50,283 nt of DNA from Caldilineaceae bacterium SB0661_bin_32 (GTDB lineage: Bacteria; Chloroflexota; Anaerolineae; Caldilineales; Caldilineaceae). Position numbers and translations under genes: made by a program. Under the pieces are notes generated by a model that saw nothing but the letters and a program-made list of their open reading frames with translations, was not told where the DNA came from and made no database searches. How positions within the stretch are numbered: position 1 is the first letter of the stretch; every line of letters starts with the position of its first letter. The stretch covers positions 1-50,283 of the forward strand of contig VXMH01000108.1 in assembly GCA_009841235.1 (NCBI GenBank), read 5' to 3'. Positions 34,452 through 43,634 of this stretch are shown piece after piece.

Positions 34452-35417
34452 ATGAGGGACATGCCGCGCAGTAGTCCTTTCACCTCGACTTCGCCGCAAG
34501 GCGGGGACAGTTCCGGCAATGCACGCGGTACCGCGCTCCTGATCAGCCTGCTGATGATTGACAGTCTCCACTATGTATTCGCCCGCCTTGTCTTTCCCTA
34601 CATCGAGCCCGCCCTGGGCGCATTCTACATTATCGCCGTCGCGCTGGTGGAGGTCGGCCTGATCGGCCTCGTAACTCGCAGACTGCGCCTGGCTCCCCTG
34701 CGCCGCATGTGGCCGACCTTCCTCGCTATCGGCATGTGCGTGGCCGTCAGCACAAGACTCAACTATGAGGCCATGGCCTTCATCGACCCCGGCGTCGCCG
34801 CCATGGTTGGCAAGATGACAGTGCTATTCAGTCTCGGCTTCGGCCTCCTCTGGTTGGGCGAACGCTTCACCCTTCTGCAAGGCGTCGGTTCGGCAATAGC
34901 GGTCATCGGGCTGGCAGTCATCTCCTTCCAACCGGGCGACTACCTGGGACTGGGCGCGATGATGATAGTCGTCTCGACCTTCATCTACGCCCTGCACGCC
35001 GCCCTCACCAAACGCAACATGGGTGAGGTGGACCTGCTCAACTTCTTCTTCTACCGCCTGCTCCTGACCGCGGCCTTTCTCGCGCTCTTCAACATCGCCC
35101 GCGGAAACTTTGCGCTTCCCTCAGCCCAGGCGTTCCCGATTCTCGTGCTGGTCGGCACGGTCGACGTCGTCGTCAGCCGCTTCCTCTACTACTGGACGCT
35201 CCGCAAACTCGACATGAGCGTCTTCGCCGTTGCTCTCGCCGCCAGCCCCGTCGCGGCCGTACTCTGGTCCCAACTGCTATTCGACGTCTTTCCTACACCC
35301 CAGCAGCTGCTCGGAGGCGCCGCCATCCTGTGCGGCGTCGCGGTCGTCACCTCGGCGCCAGTCCTGGAACGAAAAATGCGCCGCCCCGCCGACGCCGCCG
35401 AGTCCCCTCCGGCATAA
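34452..35417 (+). CDS. DMT-superfamily (EamA-like) transporter
   Basis: This 321-residue protein has about ten predicted membrane helices in two similar halves, such as FLAIGMCVAVSTRLNYEAMA and AVALAASPVAAVLWSQLLF. EamA proteins export amino acids or other metabolites. I chose ATG 34452, preceded by AAAGG, over an upstream start. The N-terminal 25 residues are polar. It converges with rsmI, six bases apart. Confidence 0.88.
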   Translation: MRDMPRSSPFTSTSPQGGDSSGNARGTALLISLLMIDSLHYVFARLVFPYIEPALGAFYIIAVALVEVGLIGLVTRRLRLAPLRRMWPTFLAIGMCVAVSTRLNYEAMAFIDPGVAAMVGKMTVLFSLGFGLLWLGERFTLLQGVGSAIAVIGLAVISFQPGDYLGLGAMMIVVSTFIYALHAALTKRNMGEVDLLNFFFYRLLLTAAFLALFNIARGNFALPSAQAFPILVLVGTVDVVVSRFLYYWTLRKLDMSVFAVALAASPVAAVLWSQLLFDVFPTPQQLLGGAAILCGVAVVTSAPVLERKMRRPADAAESPPA

Positions 35418-35423
35418 CTTTCT

Positions 35424-36089
35424 TTAACGACAGCCGCCGATCACGACGATAAACTCGCCCAACAGTTTCCTGTCCGCGACCGCCCCCAGCAGGGAGCCAA
35501 CCGTTCCCCGCTGCACCCGTTCGTGCAGCTTCGTCAGATCGTTGGCCAGGGCGGCCGGCCGGTCGCCGTATACCTCCAGCGCATCGGTCAGAAAAGCCGG
35601 GAGCCGGTGCTGACTCTCGTAAAACACCAGCGTGTGCGGCGAGTCGGCATCCACTTCCAGGAAGCGCCGCCGCGCCGCCGACCTCCGCGGCGCAAAGCCG
35701 CGAAAAGTGAAGCTGTGCAGGGGCAGCCCCGAAAGCACGAGCGCCGTGACCAGACCGGTCGGCCCCGGAATCGCGGAGACGGGCAGCCCCTCCTCCAGCG
35801 CTCGACGAACCGCCGTAAAGCCCGGATCGGAGATGCCCGGCGTACCCGCGTTCGTCACCACCGCCACCGAGAGCCCGCCCCGCAGCGCGCCGGCGATTTT
35901 CTCTACGGCCTGCTTTTCATTGTGTTCGTGGTAGGAAAACTGGGGCGTGTCGATGCCGTGGCGCTTCAGCAGCCGCCCCGTCTTGCGCGTGTCCTCCGCC
36001 GCGATTAAGTCAACGGAACGCAGCGTTTCCAGCGCCCGCAGCGAAATATCTCCGAGGTTGCCAATGGGCGTGGCCACCAGGTAGAGCAT
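35424..36089 (-). CDS. rsmI: 16S rRNA (cytidine-1402-2'-O)-methyltransferase
   Basis: RsmI methylates the ribose of C1402 in the ribosomal P site. The start MLYLVATPIGNLGDISLRAL is diagnostic, followed by AAEDTRKTGRLL, TNAGTPGISDPG and AIPGPTG. The upstream in-frame extension is unlike the family, so ATG 36089 is chosen. At 221 residues it ends with FIVVIGG, where the conserved methylase domain ends; many relatives have some 50 more residues. The short form still holds the full SAM-binding domain. Confidence 0.93.
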   Translation of the reverse strand: MLYLVATPIGNLGDISLRALETLRSVDLIAAEDTRKTGRLLKRHGIDTPQFSYHEHNEKQAVEKIAGALRGGLSVAVVTNAGTPGISDPGFTAVRRALEEGLPVSAIPGPTGLVTALVLSGLPLHSFTFRGFAPRRSAARRRFLEVDADSPHTLVFYESQHRLPAFLTDALEVYGDRPAALANDLTKLHERVQRGTVGSLLGAVADRKLLGEFIVVIGGCR

Positions 36090-36194
36090 GTCAGCCTGTA
36101 AACCAGGCAGCCGGCTTTTCCTGCAGGCTGCCTCTCTCCACGGCGGCCGCCGGGCGATTGCCATCCCAGTCAGCCCCGAGGCGGGAAACTGCCT

Positions 36195-37376
36195 TCATCT
36201 CTGTTCCCCGGCCGCAAACGCCTCTATCGCGGAAAACAGGCGCTCAAGGTCGGAAGGCCACACCTCGCCCATATGGCCGATTCGGAAGGCCTTCCCCCTA
36301 TACGGACCGTACCCGTTCGCAATCTGCATCTCCCGCCGCCCCAGGAAGCCATTTAGTCCGCTGATATCCAAGCCCCTGCTATTCTCCACTGTCGTCACGG
36401 TATCCGACTCATAGCCCGGCTCAGCCATCAGGCCGAAACCGTTGTCGACCGCCCAGGCCCGGCTCATCTGCCCGCAGTGGGCGTGGCGGGCGTATCGGGC
36501 CTCCAAGCCTTCGGCGAAGATTCGGTCCAGCTGAACGCTGAGCGCCCGCAGCAGCGAAATCGCCGGGGTGGCCGGCGTCGTGCTCCGTTGGCGGTACTTG
36601 TCGAGCTGCAGGAAATCGAAATACCAGCCGCGATCCGAAAGCGTCGCCGCACGCTCCATCAGGCGGTCGCTGACCGCGGCGAAGGCCAGTCCGGGCGGTA
36701 CGGCCAAAGCCTTTTGAGACGAAGTGAGCAACAGATCCAGCCCCCAGGCGTCAAACGGCAGCTTGACCCCACTGAACGACGAGACCGCGTCGACCAGGAT
36801 CAACGTGTCCGGGCTGGTTCGGCGTACAGTCTCTGCGATTTCCTCCAACGGGCTGGCAACTCCGGTGCTCGTCTCATTGTGAACAACCGTGATCGCATCC
36901 ACAGGGCCGCCGGCGAGGGCCTGCTCCAGCGCTTCCTCCACCCTGGCCGGCTTGACCGCAGTGCACCAGGGCACTGCCACCGCGACCGCCTCTTTGTCGC
37001 AGCCGGCCGAAACGTCATGCCATCGCTGGCTGAATGCCCCGTTTACAAAGTTGATCACCCGCCCGCCGACGCCGTTGCGGATCGCCGCCTCCTGCAGGCC
37101 GGAACCGGAAGCCGCGACCGTGAAGACCCTCGCCTCCGTATGGTACAGCGCCTGCAGCTGCTCACTGCACTTGCCAAAGAGCGACTCCAGTTCGTCACTG
37201 CGGTGGCCGATCATCGGCATGTCCTGTGCGGCCAGCGTTGCCGGATGCACATCCGTCGGACCGGGGACAAAAAGCCTTTGCGGCGGCTTGTCCGCAGGCG
37301 TCTCAAATCCGGCCCTCTTCGACCTGTCCTTCGACAAGCCGTCAACTGCCTTTGAACTTTGAACTGTCGCTGTCAT
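36195..37376 (-). CDS. Class V aminotransferase, serine/alanine-glyoxylate type
   Basis: This 393-residue PLP enzyme has the pattern of alanine-glyoxylate/serine-pyruvate aminotransferases and phosphonate transaminases: RLFVPGPTDVHPATLAA near the start, IVDAVSS-like ILVDAVSSFSGV, and the PLP lysine in LLTSSQKALAVPPG. The C-terminus GKAFRIGHMGEVWPSDL is typical. The first 30 residues are polar and probably flexible. Its substrate cannot be fixed from sequence. Confidence 0.9.
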   Translation of the reverse strand: MTATVQSSKAVDGLSKDRSKRAGFETPADKPPQRLFVPGPTDVHPATLAAQDMPMIGHRSDELESLFGKCSEQLQALYHTEARVFTVAASGSGLQEAAIRNGVGGRVINFVNGAFSQRWHDVSAGCDKEAVAVAVPWCTAVKPARVEEALEQALAGGPVDAITVVHNETSTGVASPLEEIAETVRRTSPDTLILVDAVSSFSGVKLPFDAWGLDLLLTSSQKALAVPPGLAFAAVSDRLMERAATLSDRGWYFDFLQLDKYRQRSTTPATPAISLLRALSVQLDRIFAEGLEARYARHAHCGQMSRAWAVDNGFGLMAEPGYESDTVTTVENSRGLDISGLNGFLGRREMQIANGYGPYRGKAFRIGHMGEVWPSDLERLFSAIEAFAAGEQR

Positions 37377-37399
37377 CTATTTCAGTCTCCTCGTTGACC

Positions 37400-38071
37400 C
37401 TACGCCCCAGCCGGCTCCACACAGCCCGGCTCGTCGTTGCGCGCGTTATTGACCAACTTGCTGACCGCCACGGCCCGCATCGGCGCGCCGCCGAACGGCC
37501 GCATCAGATGCAACAATGGGCCGGCCTTTTGCACACCAGGATCGAGCCACTCGTCGTAGTCCTGTCGGTCTAAAATCACCGGCATCCGGTGATGGAGCGG
37601 CTCCATGAACGCATTCGCAGCCGTCGTCAATAGCGTGCACGACTCAACTGCCGACCCGTCCCGCTCCCAGTGTTCCCACAGCCCGGCAATGCCGAAAACC
37701 TCGCCCGACTCCAGTCCGATGAGATAGGGTTGCTTGCCGCCCCGCTCCTTCTTCCACTCGAAAAATCCGTCGGCCGGCACGATGCAGCGCCGGTACTTGT
37801 AAGCGGCCCGAAATGAAGGCTTTTCCGCCGCCGTCTCCGAACGGGCGTTTATCATCCGGCTCCCGATCTTGGGATCCTTCGCCCAGAACGGTATCAGCCC
37901 CCAATTCAGGTAGGTCGCCTCCCGCAACCCGCCATGGGGATTCGTCCGCACCGCCAGCACCGGCTGAGTCGGCGCGATGTTGTACCGCGGCCCCGTCCGG
38001 GGCGCCTCATCCAATTCGAACAACATCTGCAAATTCTGCGGCGAAGCCCGCAGCACAAATCGACCGCACAT
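37400..38071 (-). CDS. SRAP-domain protein (YedK/HMCES-like)
   Basis: SRAP proteins bind abasic sites in single-stranded DNA by forming a stable link through Cys2. The ATG at 38071 (or adjacent 38074) gives MCGRFVLRASP, leaving Cys2 free after Met removal. Other site residues are present: Asn in YNIAPTQ, Glu in ADGFFEW, His in LHHRMPVIL. At 223 residues the domain is complete. A promoter lies upstream at 38126-38154. Confidence 0.95.
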   Translation of the reverse strand: MCGRFVLRASPQNLQMLFELDEAPRTGPRYNIAPTQPVLAVRTNPHGGLREATYLNWGLIPFWAKDPKIGSRMINARSETAAEKPSFRAAYKYRRCIVPADGFFEWKKERGGKQPYLIGLESGEVFGIAGLWEHWERDGSAVESCTLLTTAANAFMEPLHHRMPVILDRQDYDEWLDPGVQKAGPLLHLMRPFGGAPMRAVAVSKLVNNARNDEPGCVEPAGA

Positions 38072-38125
38072 CATTGCCTCCCATGATCGTACAGGCGCAA
38101 ACATTGCCTGCCAAAATATGCGTCG

Positions 38126-38154
38126 ATCTTAGCCACTGCCCCCCCGCTTGTCAA
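38126..38154 (-). promoter_or_regulatory. Promoter of the SRAP gene
   Basis: On the minus strand TTGACA (38149-38154) and TAAGAT (38126-38131) are separated by 17 bp, with the start about 50 bp downstream. No LexA-type box was seen. Confidence 0.6.
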
Positions 38155-38327
38155 CTACTACCCCCGCCCTTCTATACTGCTCCCTCGCTTCTCGCCACCG
38201 ATCACTGACCACCAACCATTGATCGCTGCGGTTCCGACTACCCCTCCCGTTTGACGGTTCTCCATCCACCGGGTAGCATAGCGGGCAGTGTGCCGCAGAC
38301 CGACTGCCGCCGTAAATCTCACTGCCC

Positions 38328-39356
38328 ATGCGACTTGCCGTCCTCGCCGACATCCACGGAAACCTGGCCGCGCTGCAAGCCGTCCAGACCGAGTTGGAAA
38401 GGCTTCAGCCCGACTTCGTCGTTCTCGACGGCGATCTGATCAACCCGATGCCGTTCAGCAACAGCGTTGTGGACATCGTGCGAGCCTCCGGCTGGGCGGT
38501 CGTACGCGGCAATCACGAATTCTACCTCCTCGACTACGGTACCGACCGCGCCCCCCAAGGCGCCCACGACTCGGAACGCTGGGGCATTCTCCACTGGCTC
38601 GTTAAACGCATCGGGACGGAGCAGGCCCATTACCTGGCCGCGCTGCCAGATGAAATCAGGCTGCAGTTTCTCGGCGCTCAGCCTATCCGCGTGGCGCACG
38701 GCGTACCGGGCCGCAATCGGGTCGGGTTCTACCAGAATATGCCTGTCGCGAAAATCATTCCCGCCATCGAATCCATCGAGGAACGCAACGTCATCTCTGC
38801 CCATACCCATGTTCAGGTGGACCGTCACCTGTACAAGAACAGCTCACCGGATCCGTTTACCGACCCTCACGAGAGCGAGTCCGTCTTCAAGGACGGCAGC
38901 TCTTCCCACCGGGGCGGGACCGAAAAAGGAAGCCCATCCCTGCGTGCGGCCGCAGACCGCGACCACTGGCACCTGATGAATCCCGGCAGCATCGGGCTCC
39001 CTCTCAACGGCGACCCGGCCGCCCAGTTCGCCCTCATGGAGTCAGTGACGGAAAACGACGAACCCGGCGGCTGGAAAGTTCAGCACTTCCGTGTTCCTTA
39101 CGACCGCTGCCCCGTGCTTGAGGCCTTTTCCAGCGAAGGGCTGCTCGAGGCCGGCGGCGCAATCGCCAAGCTGTTCTACTGGGAGCTGGTCACCGCCGAA
39201 CCCGAGATCATAAATTTCTTCCGCTGGTGTTGGTCCAACGACCATGACCCAGATGCGGAAGACATCCGGCACTCATTTGCCGCCTACAGCGAAGCCACCG
39301 GGCGGGCGCAATACGTTGATCAGCGTGACCCCTTGAAGGCGGCCCGGCCGATATGA
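38328..39356 (+). CDS. Calcineurin-like metallophosphoesterase 1
   Basis: This 342-residue protein has the two-metal site of the YfcE/ApaH-like group: LADIHGN, LDGDLIN, GNHE, and AHTH in place of GHTH. The C-terminal half (about 240-342) is longer than in minimal enzymes and is shared with the next gene (SSGLVESSGAIAKL-like SEGLLEAGGAIAKLF). The next gene overlaps its stop by 4 bp. The substrate is unknown; phosphodiester or phosphoprotein are possible. Confidence 0.88.
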   Translation: MRLAVLADIHGNLAALQAVQTELERLQPDFVVLDGDLINPMPFSNSVVDIVRASGWAVVRGNHEFYLLDYGTDRAPQGAHDSERWGILHWLVKRIGTEQAHYLAALPDEIRLQFLGAQPIRVAHGVPGRNRVGFYQNMPVAKIIPAIESIEERNVISAHTHVQVDRHLYKNSSPDPFTDPHESESVFKDGSSSHRGGTEKGSPSLRAAADRDHWHLMNPGSIGLPLNGDPAAQFALMESVTENDEPGGWKVQHFRVPYDRCPVLEAFSSEGLLEAGGAIAKLFYWELVTAEPEIINFFRWCWSNDHDPDAEDIRHSFAAYSEATGRAQYVDQRDPLKAARPI

Positions 39357-40273
39357 AACGACCTGCACGCCTCGCATTCCTGGGCGACATCCACGGCAAC
39401 CTGCCAGCTCTGGAGTCCGTGCTGGCTGACATAGACAAACAGCGTCCCGACGCAGTCTTCCTGTTAGGCGATCTTATCAACCGCTGCCCCTGGACTCTCG
39501 ACGTGCTCGACCTGCTGCGCCAGCGAGAGTGGCTTTCCGTTCAGGGCAACCATGACCTGGTTCTCGCGCAGCTGAATACGCCTGATGGTTCACCCATATT
39601 CGACAACAGAAACCGTTTCCCCAACATCCACTGGACCTGGCAACAGCTGCGTCCTCAGGACCTCAGTTACCTGCGCCATCTCCCACACGACCTGCTCGTT
39701 GAGATTGAAGGGGCGCCGCCACTGCGACTTTTCCACGGTCTCCCCGACAACCCGTTTGCCGGTATCGTTCCCAACGCAGATGAAGGTTCCGTCGCCAGCC
39801 AGGTTGCCGTCTACGACGAGCCCATACTCATCTGCGGTCACACGCACCAGCCCATGGACCGCACCATCACGGCGCCGCATTCTACGGCGCACGTCCCCGC
39901 CTCGCAAACGGGTCGGCAGCGCATACTGAACCCCGGCAGCGTCGGCATGCCCTACAATGGCGATCCCCGCGCCCACTATCTGCTCCTGGACCTCGTAAGG
40001 GAGAACGGCCAGCTGGACTGGCAACCCCGGTTTCAACGGTTGGCGTTTGATTTCGAACGAGTGGCCCGCACGTTTCATTCCAGCGGCCTCGTGGAATCCA
40101 GCGGTGCCATCGCCAAACTCAATCTGCGTACGATCAAGGACGGTCAGCCCTGGGCCAGCGACTACCAGCAGTGGGTGCGCAATCAGCCCCACGAGCTGCG
40201 CAGTGATCCCGAAGCCGCCGTCGACCTGTACCTGCAGACCCACGGCCCCAGCCAGTGGGCATTCGGCGGCTGA
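39353..40273 (+). CDS. Calcineurin-like metallophosphoesterase 2
   Basis: This 306-residue paralogue of the preceding gene is translated from an overlapping ATG. It keeps FLGDIHGN, LLGDLIN, GNHD and GHTH. The C-terminal extension corresponds to that of the first protein. The overlap and similar length suggest that the pair arose by duplication and may form a heterodimer (inference). Confidence 0.88.
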   Translation: MKRPARLAFLGDIHGNLPALESVLADIDKQRPDAVFLLGDLINRCPWTLDVLDLLRQREWLSVQGNHDLVLAQLNTPDGSPIFDNRNRFPNIHWTWQQLRPQDLSYLRHLPHDLLVEIEGAPPLRLFHGLPDNPFAGIVPNADEGSVASQVAVYDEPILICGHTHQPMDRTITAPHSTAHVPASQTGRQRILNPGSVGMPYNGDPRAHYLLLDLVRENGQLDWQPRFQRLAFDFERVARTFHSSGLVESSGAIAKLNLRTIKDGQPWASDYQQWVRNQPHELRSDPEAAVDLYLQTHGPSQWAFGG

Positions 40274-40379
40274 CAGCATAGTTCGGCCCGGATGTCCTGG
40301 CGTGAGGACGCCGGCCAATACCAGTGCCCCGACGAGGGGAAAGCGCCAATTTCCAGTCACACAAACGGGATGAGAGAGA

Positions 40380-41534
40380 ATGTCACCAAACCTTACAGCA
40401 GTCAGAAATGAGCTACCAGCCGTTCAGGCCTCGGTCTACCTGAACACCGGCAGTTACGGCCCCCTGAGTCGCGCCGCGGCAACCGCTATCGAGGGTGAAA
40501 ACAGACAGCAGCTGACCGCCGGCCGCCTCACTGGCATGGGCGAATCAGGCCAGTCACTTTCGGCGGCCCTGAGAGGCGGGTTCGCCCGCATTCTGGGGTG
40601 TGACTCGGACGAAGTCGCGCTGACGCATCACACCACTGACGGCATGAATATTGCAACCTGGGGTTTACAGTACCGGCCTGGCGACGAGATCGTCACCAAC
40701 TCCTGGGAGCACCCTGGCGGGCTCCTGCCCGTATTTGCCGCGGCCCGGCGCTTCAACCTCAAAGTGCGCGTCGTGTCTCTCGACAAGGACGAAGACGAAG
40801 AGACGCTCCTGGCCAAGTTCGAGCAAGCCGTCAACCCTCGCACGAGACTGCTCTCCGTCGCCCATGTTTCCTGGAAAACAGGGACCGTACTGCCCGTCGA
40901 CCGCCTGGCCGAGCTGGTTCATCATCACGGTGGACTGATCGCCGTTGATGGGGCCCAATCCGGCGGTGCCATTCGCCTGGACATGCGTTCGTCAAAGGTC
41001 GACTTCTATTCGATTCCCGGCCAGAAGTGGCTTTGCGGGCCCGAAGGCATCGGCGCGCTCTACGTCAACAGCGAGCGACTGGGTGATCTGCTTCAGACCT
41101 ACGTGGGGTACCCCAGTCTGCGCGACGGCGGCGCTTACGACGAAACCGGAATTTTCCTGCCGCCTGACGGGGCCAAACGTTACGAAGTTGGCACCACCTA
41201 CCGCCCTGCCCTGGCCGGCATGTGGAACGGCATCCAGTGGCTGGAGGAGCTCGGCCTGGACTGGGTGTACGAACGCACACAGAAGATAACCCGGTACACA
41301 CGGGCGGCTCTCTCATCCATCCCCTCCGTCCGTCTGGTCCATACACCTACGCACGCAGGGCTGACAAGCTTCACCATCGACGGCATCTCCCCGTCAGCCG
41401 CCGTCGACCGCCTCGCCGAAGACAACATTCTCATCCGCTCCGTCCCCGATCCTGATCTGGTGAGGGTCTCCTCCCACTTCTTCAACGACGAGACTGACGT
41501 CGACAGGCTGCGGGAGGGAATAGAGGGGCTGTAA
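40380..41534 (+). CDS. Class V aminotransferase, cysteine desulfurase/isopenicillin epimerase type
   Basis: This 384-residue PLP enzyme has VYLNTGSYGPLSR at the start, THHTTDGMNIATWGL near the cofactor phosphate, VDGAQSGGAI with the PLP-pairing Asp, and the PLP lysine in SIPGQKWLCGPEG. The group includes cysteine desulfurases and cysteine lyases. No IscU or SufU gene lies nearby, so a role in iron-sulfur assembly is not supported. It is preceded by a 106-bp gap after the phosphoesterases. Confidence 0.88.
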   Translation: MSPNLTAVRNELPAVQASVYLNTGSYGPLSRAAATAIEGENRQQLTAGRLTGMGESGQSLSAALRGGFARILGCDSDEVALTHHTTDGMNIATWGLQYRPGDEIVTNSWEHPGGLLPVFAAARRFNLKVRVVSLDKDEDEETLLAKFEQAVNPRTRLLSVAHVSWKTGTVLPVDRLAELVHHHGGLIAVDGAQSGGAIRLDMRSSKVDFYSIPGQKWLCGPEGIGALYVNSERLGDLLQTYVGYPSLRDGGAYDETGIFLPPDGAKRYEVGTTYRPALAGMWNGIQWLEELGLDWVYERTQKITRYTRAALSSIPSVRLVHTPTHAGLTSFTIDGISPSAAVDRLAEDNILIRSVPDPDLVRVSSHFFNDETDVDRLREGIEGL

Positions 41535-41595
41535 ATCAACGGCGCATGACAGCATCCGGCGCCTCTGCCTTGCGCCAATCCGGCCAAAGGGAGAT

Positions 41596-42333
41596 TTAGA
41601 GAAGCAAGTCCGCCGCCGCCAGTTGATCTCGCAGATGTGCGCGGGCGCGGCTCAACCGGGACTTGACCGTGCCTCGCGGCAAACTCAGATAGGCAGCGGC
41701 CTCCCCATAATCGTAGCCCTGGACATCCACCAGGACGACCACGTCGCGGTACCAGGAAGGGAGCCCTTCGATCACCCGGCTGAGTAACGCGATCTGCTCC
41801 TGCCGGACCGCGTATCGCTCCGGGTTCTGCGCCTCACCGCTCGCCGGAGCCTCAAAGTCTGACTCCTCTATCATCTGTTCGAGACTGAGGGCGGGCTGGC
41901 GTTTCTGGCTCCGCAGGTGGTCGTAGCAGGTGTTCGACACAATTCGAAGCAGCCACGCCCGGAAATTGCCGTCTTTGAAGCGAGGCATGGCCCGGTGTAC
42001 CTTGATCAAAGCCTCCTGGACGGCGTCCGCAGCAGCCTCCTCCGTCTGCAAAATGCTGCGCGCCAGACGGGCTGCACATGCCCAGTGCGCCTCGACCAGT
42101 CCCTGGAACGCCTGTCCGTCTCCGGCCCGGGCAGCCGGGATAAGACTATACGGCCATCCTCGACCGTCTCCGGCGGTGGAGGCAACCGAACCGCTGCCAG
42201 GCTCCGATTTTGGACAAGCGCCGAGCTCTCCACCCCTGCGTATCGCGCCTTGACCTGGTTCCCCGAGGGTATATTCGCTGTGAGACAGTGCCATATGCAG
42301 ATCCTTTCGCAATTCCAACCGGTCGCTTGACAT
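41596..42333 (-). CDS. ECF-type RNA polymerase sigma factor
   Basis: This 245-residue sigma-24-type factor has region 2 (EEAAADAVQEALIKVHRAMP, FRAWLLRIVSNTCYDHLR) and region 4 (YRDVVVLVDVQGYDYGEAAA, YLSLPRGTVKSRLSRARAHL). The N-terminal 85 residues before region 2 are unusual and low-complexity. ATG 42333 has a purine-rich site inside a small hairpin. No anti-sigma gene adjoins it; the FHA regulator and Ser/Thr kinase upstream may supply the control. Confidence 0.92.
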   Translation of the reverse strand: MSSDRLELRKDLHMALSHSEYTLGEPGQGAIRRGGELGACPKSEPGSGSVASTAGDGRGWPYSLIPAARAGDGQAFQGLVEAHWACAARLARSILQTEEAAADAVQEALIKVHRAMPRFKDGNFRAWLLRIVSNTCYDHLRSQKRQPALSLEQMIEESDFEAPASGEAQNPERYAVRQEQIALLSRVIEGLPSWYRDVVVLVDVQGYDYGEAAAYLSLPRGTVKSRLSRARAHLRDQLAAADLLL

Positions 42334-42336
42334 GCC

Positions 42337-42356
42337 GGACCCTCTCTTGGGGGTCC
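42337..42356 (-). promoter_or_regulatory. Hairpin covering the ECF sigma ribosome-binding site
   Basis: GGACCC (42337-42342) and GGGTCC (42351-42356) form a perfect 6-bp stem with an 8-base loop. The GAGAGGG ribosome-binding site lies within it, 3-14 bases before the start. It could limit translation. The remaining 42357-42666 has nothing I can support. Confidence 0.4.
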
Positions 42357-42666
42357 AAAGCCAGGCTGTACGGCCCGGCACGTCCGTGCCCCAAGTGGCT
42401 TTGCATCAAGGATAAGCCCGATCTGCCGCCTGCATCCTGAACCTTTCGCAACGCAACCCGGACCGTTTACTTACGATCCCTGGATTTGCGCGGACAGGCC
42501 GCATCCCGCAGCCAAGATCCTGCAGGTTCAGGTAGGTTGGAATGGGAAAGGAGGAGAAATCGGGGAGGGGGTCTGAGTCTGCGTCTTGCGATTGCCTGCT
42601 GCCTGTGCCTTCGCCCCGCCAGTGCAAGGCAAGCTGCGACCAGGAAATCCCCCGGTTGCCGTGAAG

Positions 42667-43329
42667 CTACCCATCTGTCAGCTGATACCCAAAGCCCCGT
42701 ACCGTAACGATGAATCGAGAATTGGAATCACCCGGATTCGCCGGGGCTGGCTCGATGCGGTTTCGCACCCTGCTTACCATTCGGTCGATGCTGGCGTCAA
42801 ATACGTTACCGCCCACCTCGGACCAGATGTGGGTCGCCAGCTCATCTTTACTGACCACGCGCCCGCGATTCTGGTAGAGGTACCAGAGCAGATCGAACTG
42901 TTTTACGCTAAGCGGAGGCAGGAGCACCTTGCCGTCAATGAAAACCTGGCGCGTAGCCGAGTCAACTCGAATGCCCTCCTCTGGAAGGGCTTCGAGAAAT
43001 GACGCCGTGATCGTGGCCGATGGGTCGTGAAATCGGTAGCGGGTTGAGGCAAACTGAAGCTCGTCGCCGTCCTCAAGCCAGGCCGTCGCCCCTGGCGACA
43101 GCCGGCTCCCGTTGACAAAGACACCGTTCTTGCTTTCCAGGTCGTGCAGCCGAAATGCGTCATCGATATAGTGCAGCTCGGCGTGCTGCCGGCTGGCAAA
43201 ACCATCGTTTACGACGACCGAAGCATCGGTGGAACGCCCGATCAACATCTGCTCCTCAGATAGTTCGTATTCCGTCCCCGCATCCGGTCCGCTGAGACAG
43301 ACCAGTCTCGCGTTCTGACTTGCTGGCAT
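42667..43329 (-). CDS. FHA domain fused to OmpR-type winged helix
   Basis: This is a 220-residue regulator. Residues about 15-95 form an FHA domain that binds phosphothreonine: LIGRSTDASVVVND, SRQHAELHY, DLESKNGVFVNGSRL. Residues about 120-220 are an OmpR/PhoB-type winged helix (LSVKQFDLLWYLYQNRGRVV, IDRMVSRVRNRIEP, VTVRGFGYQL). It has no receiver domain; phosphorylation is presumably read through the FHA domain. The Ser/Thr kinase gene lies divergently about 300 bp away, so it is the likely partner. The start ATG 43329 is preferred to 43350. Confidence 0.92.
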   Translation of the reverse strand: MPASQNARLVCLSGPDAGTEYELSEEQMLIGRSTDASVVVNDGFASRQHAELHYIDDAFRLHDLESKNGVFVNGSRLSPGATAWLEDGDELQFASTRYRFHDPSATITASFLEALPEEGIRVDSATRQVFIDGKVLLPPLSVKQFDLLWYLYQNRGRVVSKDELATHIWSEVGGNVFDASIDRMVSRVRNRIEPAPANPGDSNSRFIVTVRGFGYQLTDG

Positions 43330-43634
43330 CAGAGCTCCAATTGCGTCCACGCTTTTGGTTTCTTGTTTCCCTAATCAGGTTTCTCTGGTATTATAGTGCG
43401 CGAATAGCAGATTATCAACCTTCGCGCCCAAAAAAGACCGCGTCACTGCTGACGCGCTGGACCAGGCGGGACTTTAGTCTTCAGGACACTGCCTTGGGGC
43501 TGCGAAGCCGCAACTGAACACTCTAGCCTCGATCCAAGACACCCACAGCCGCGGAGCCAAGCTTTTCTGCACCAACGCTGGTGCACAGTGTGAACTGTTC
43601 GGATTGATTTCGCGCCTGAGTCTACCGATCCATC
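43330..43634. other. Divergent intergenic region between FHA regulator and Ser/Thr kinase genes
   Basis: No gene was seen. It must hold the promoters of both genes. TATTAT at about 43390 is a possible plus-strand -10 element, but no good -35 partner is present. Confidence 0.35.
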
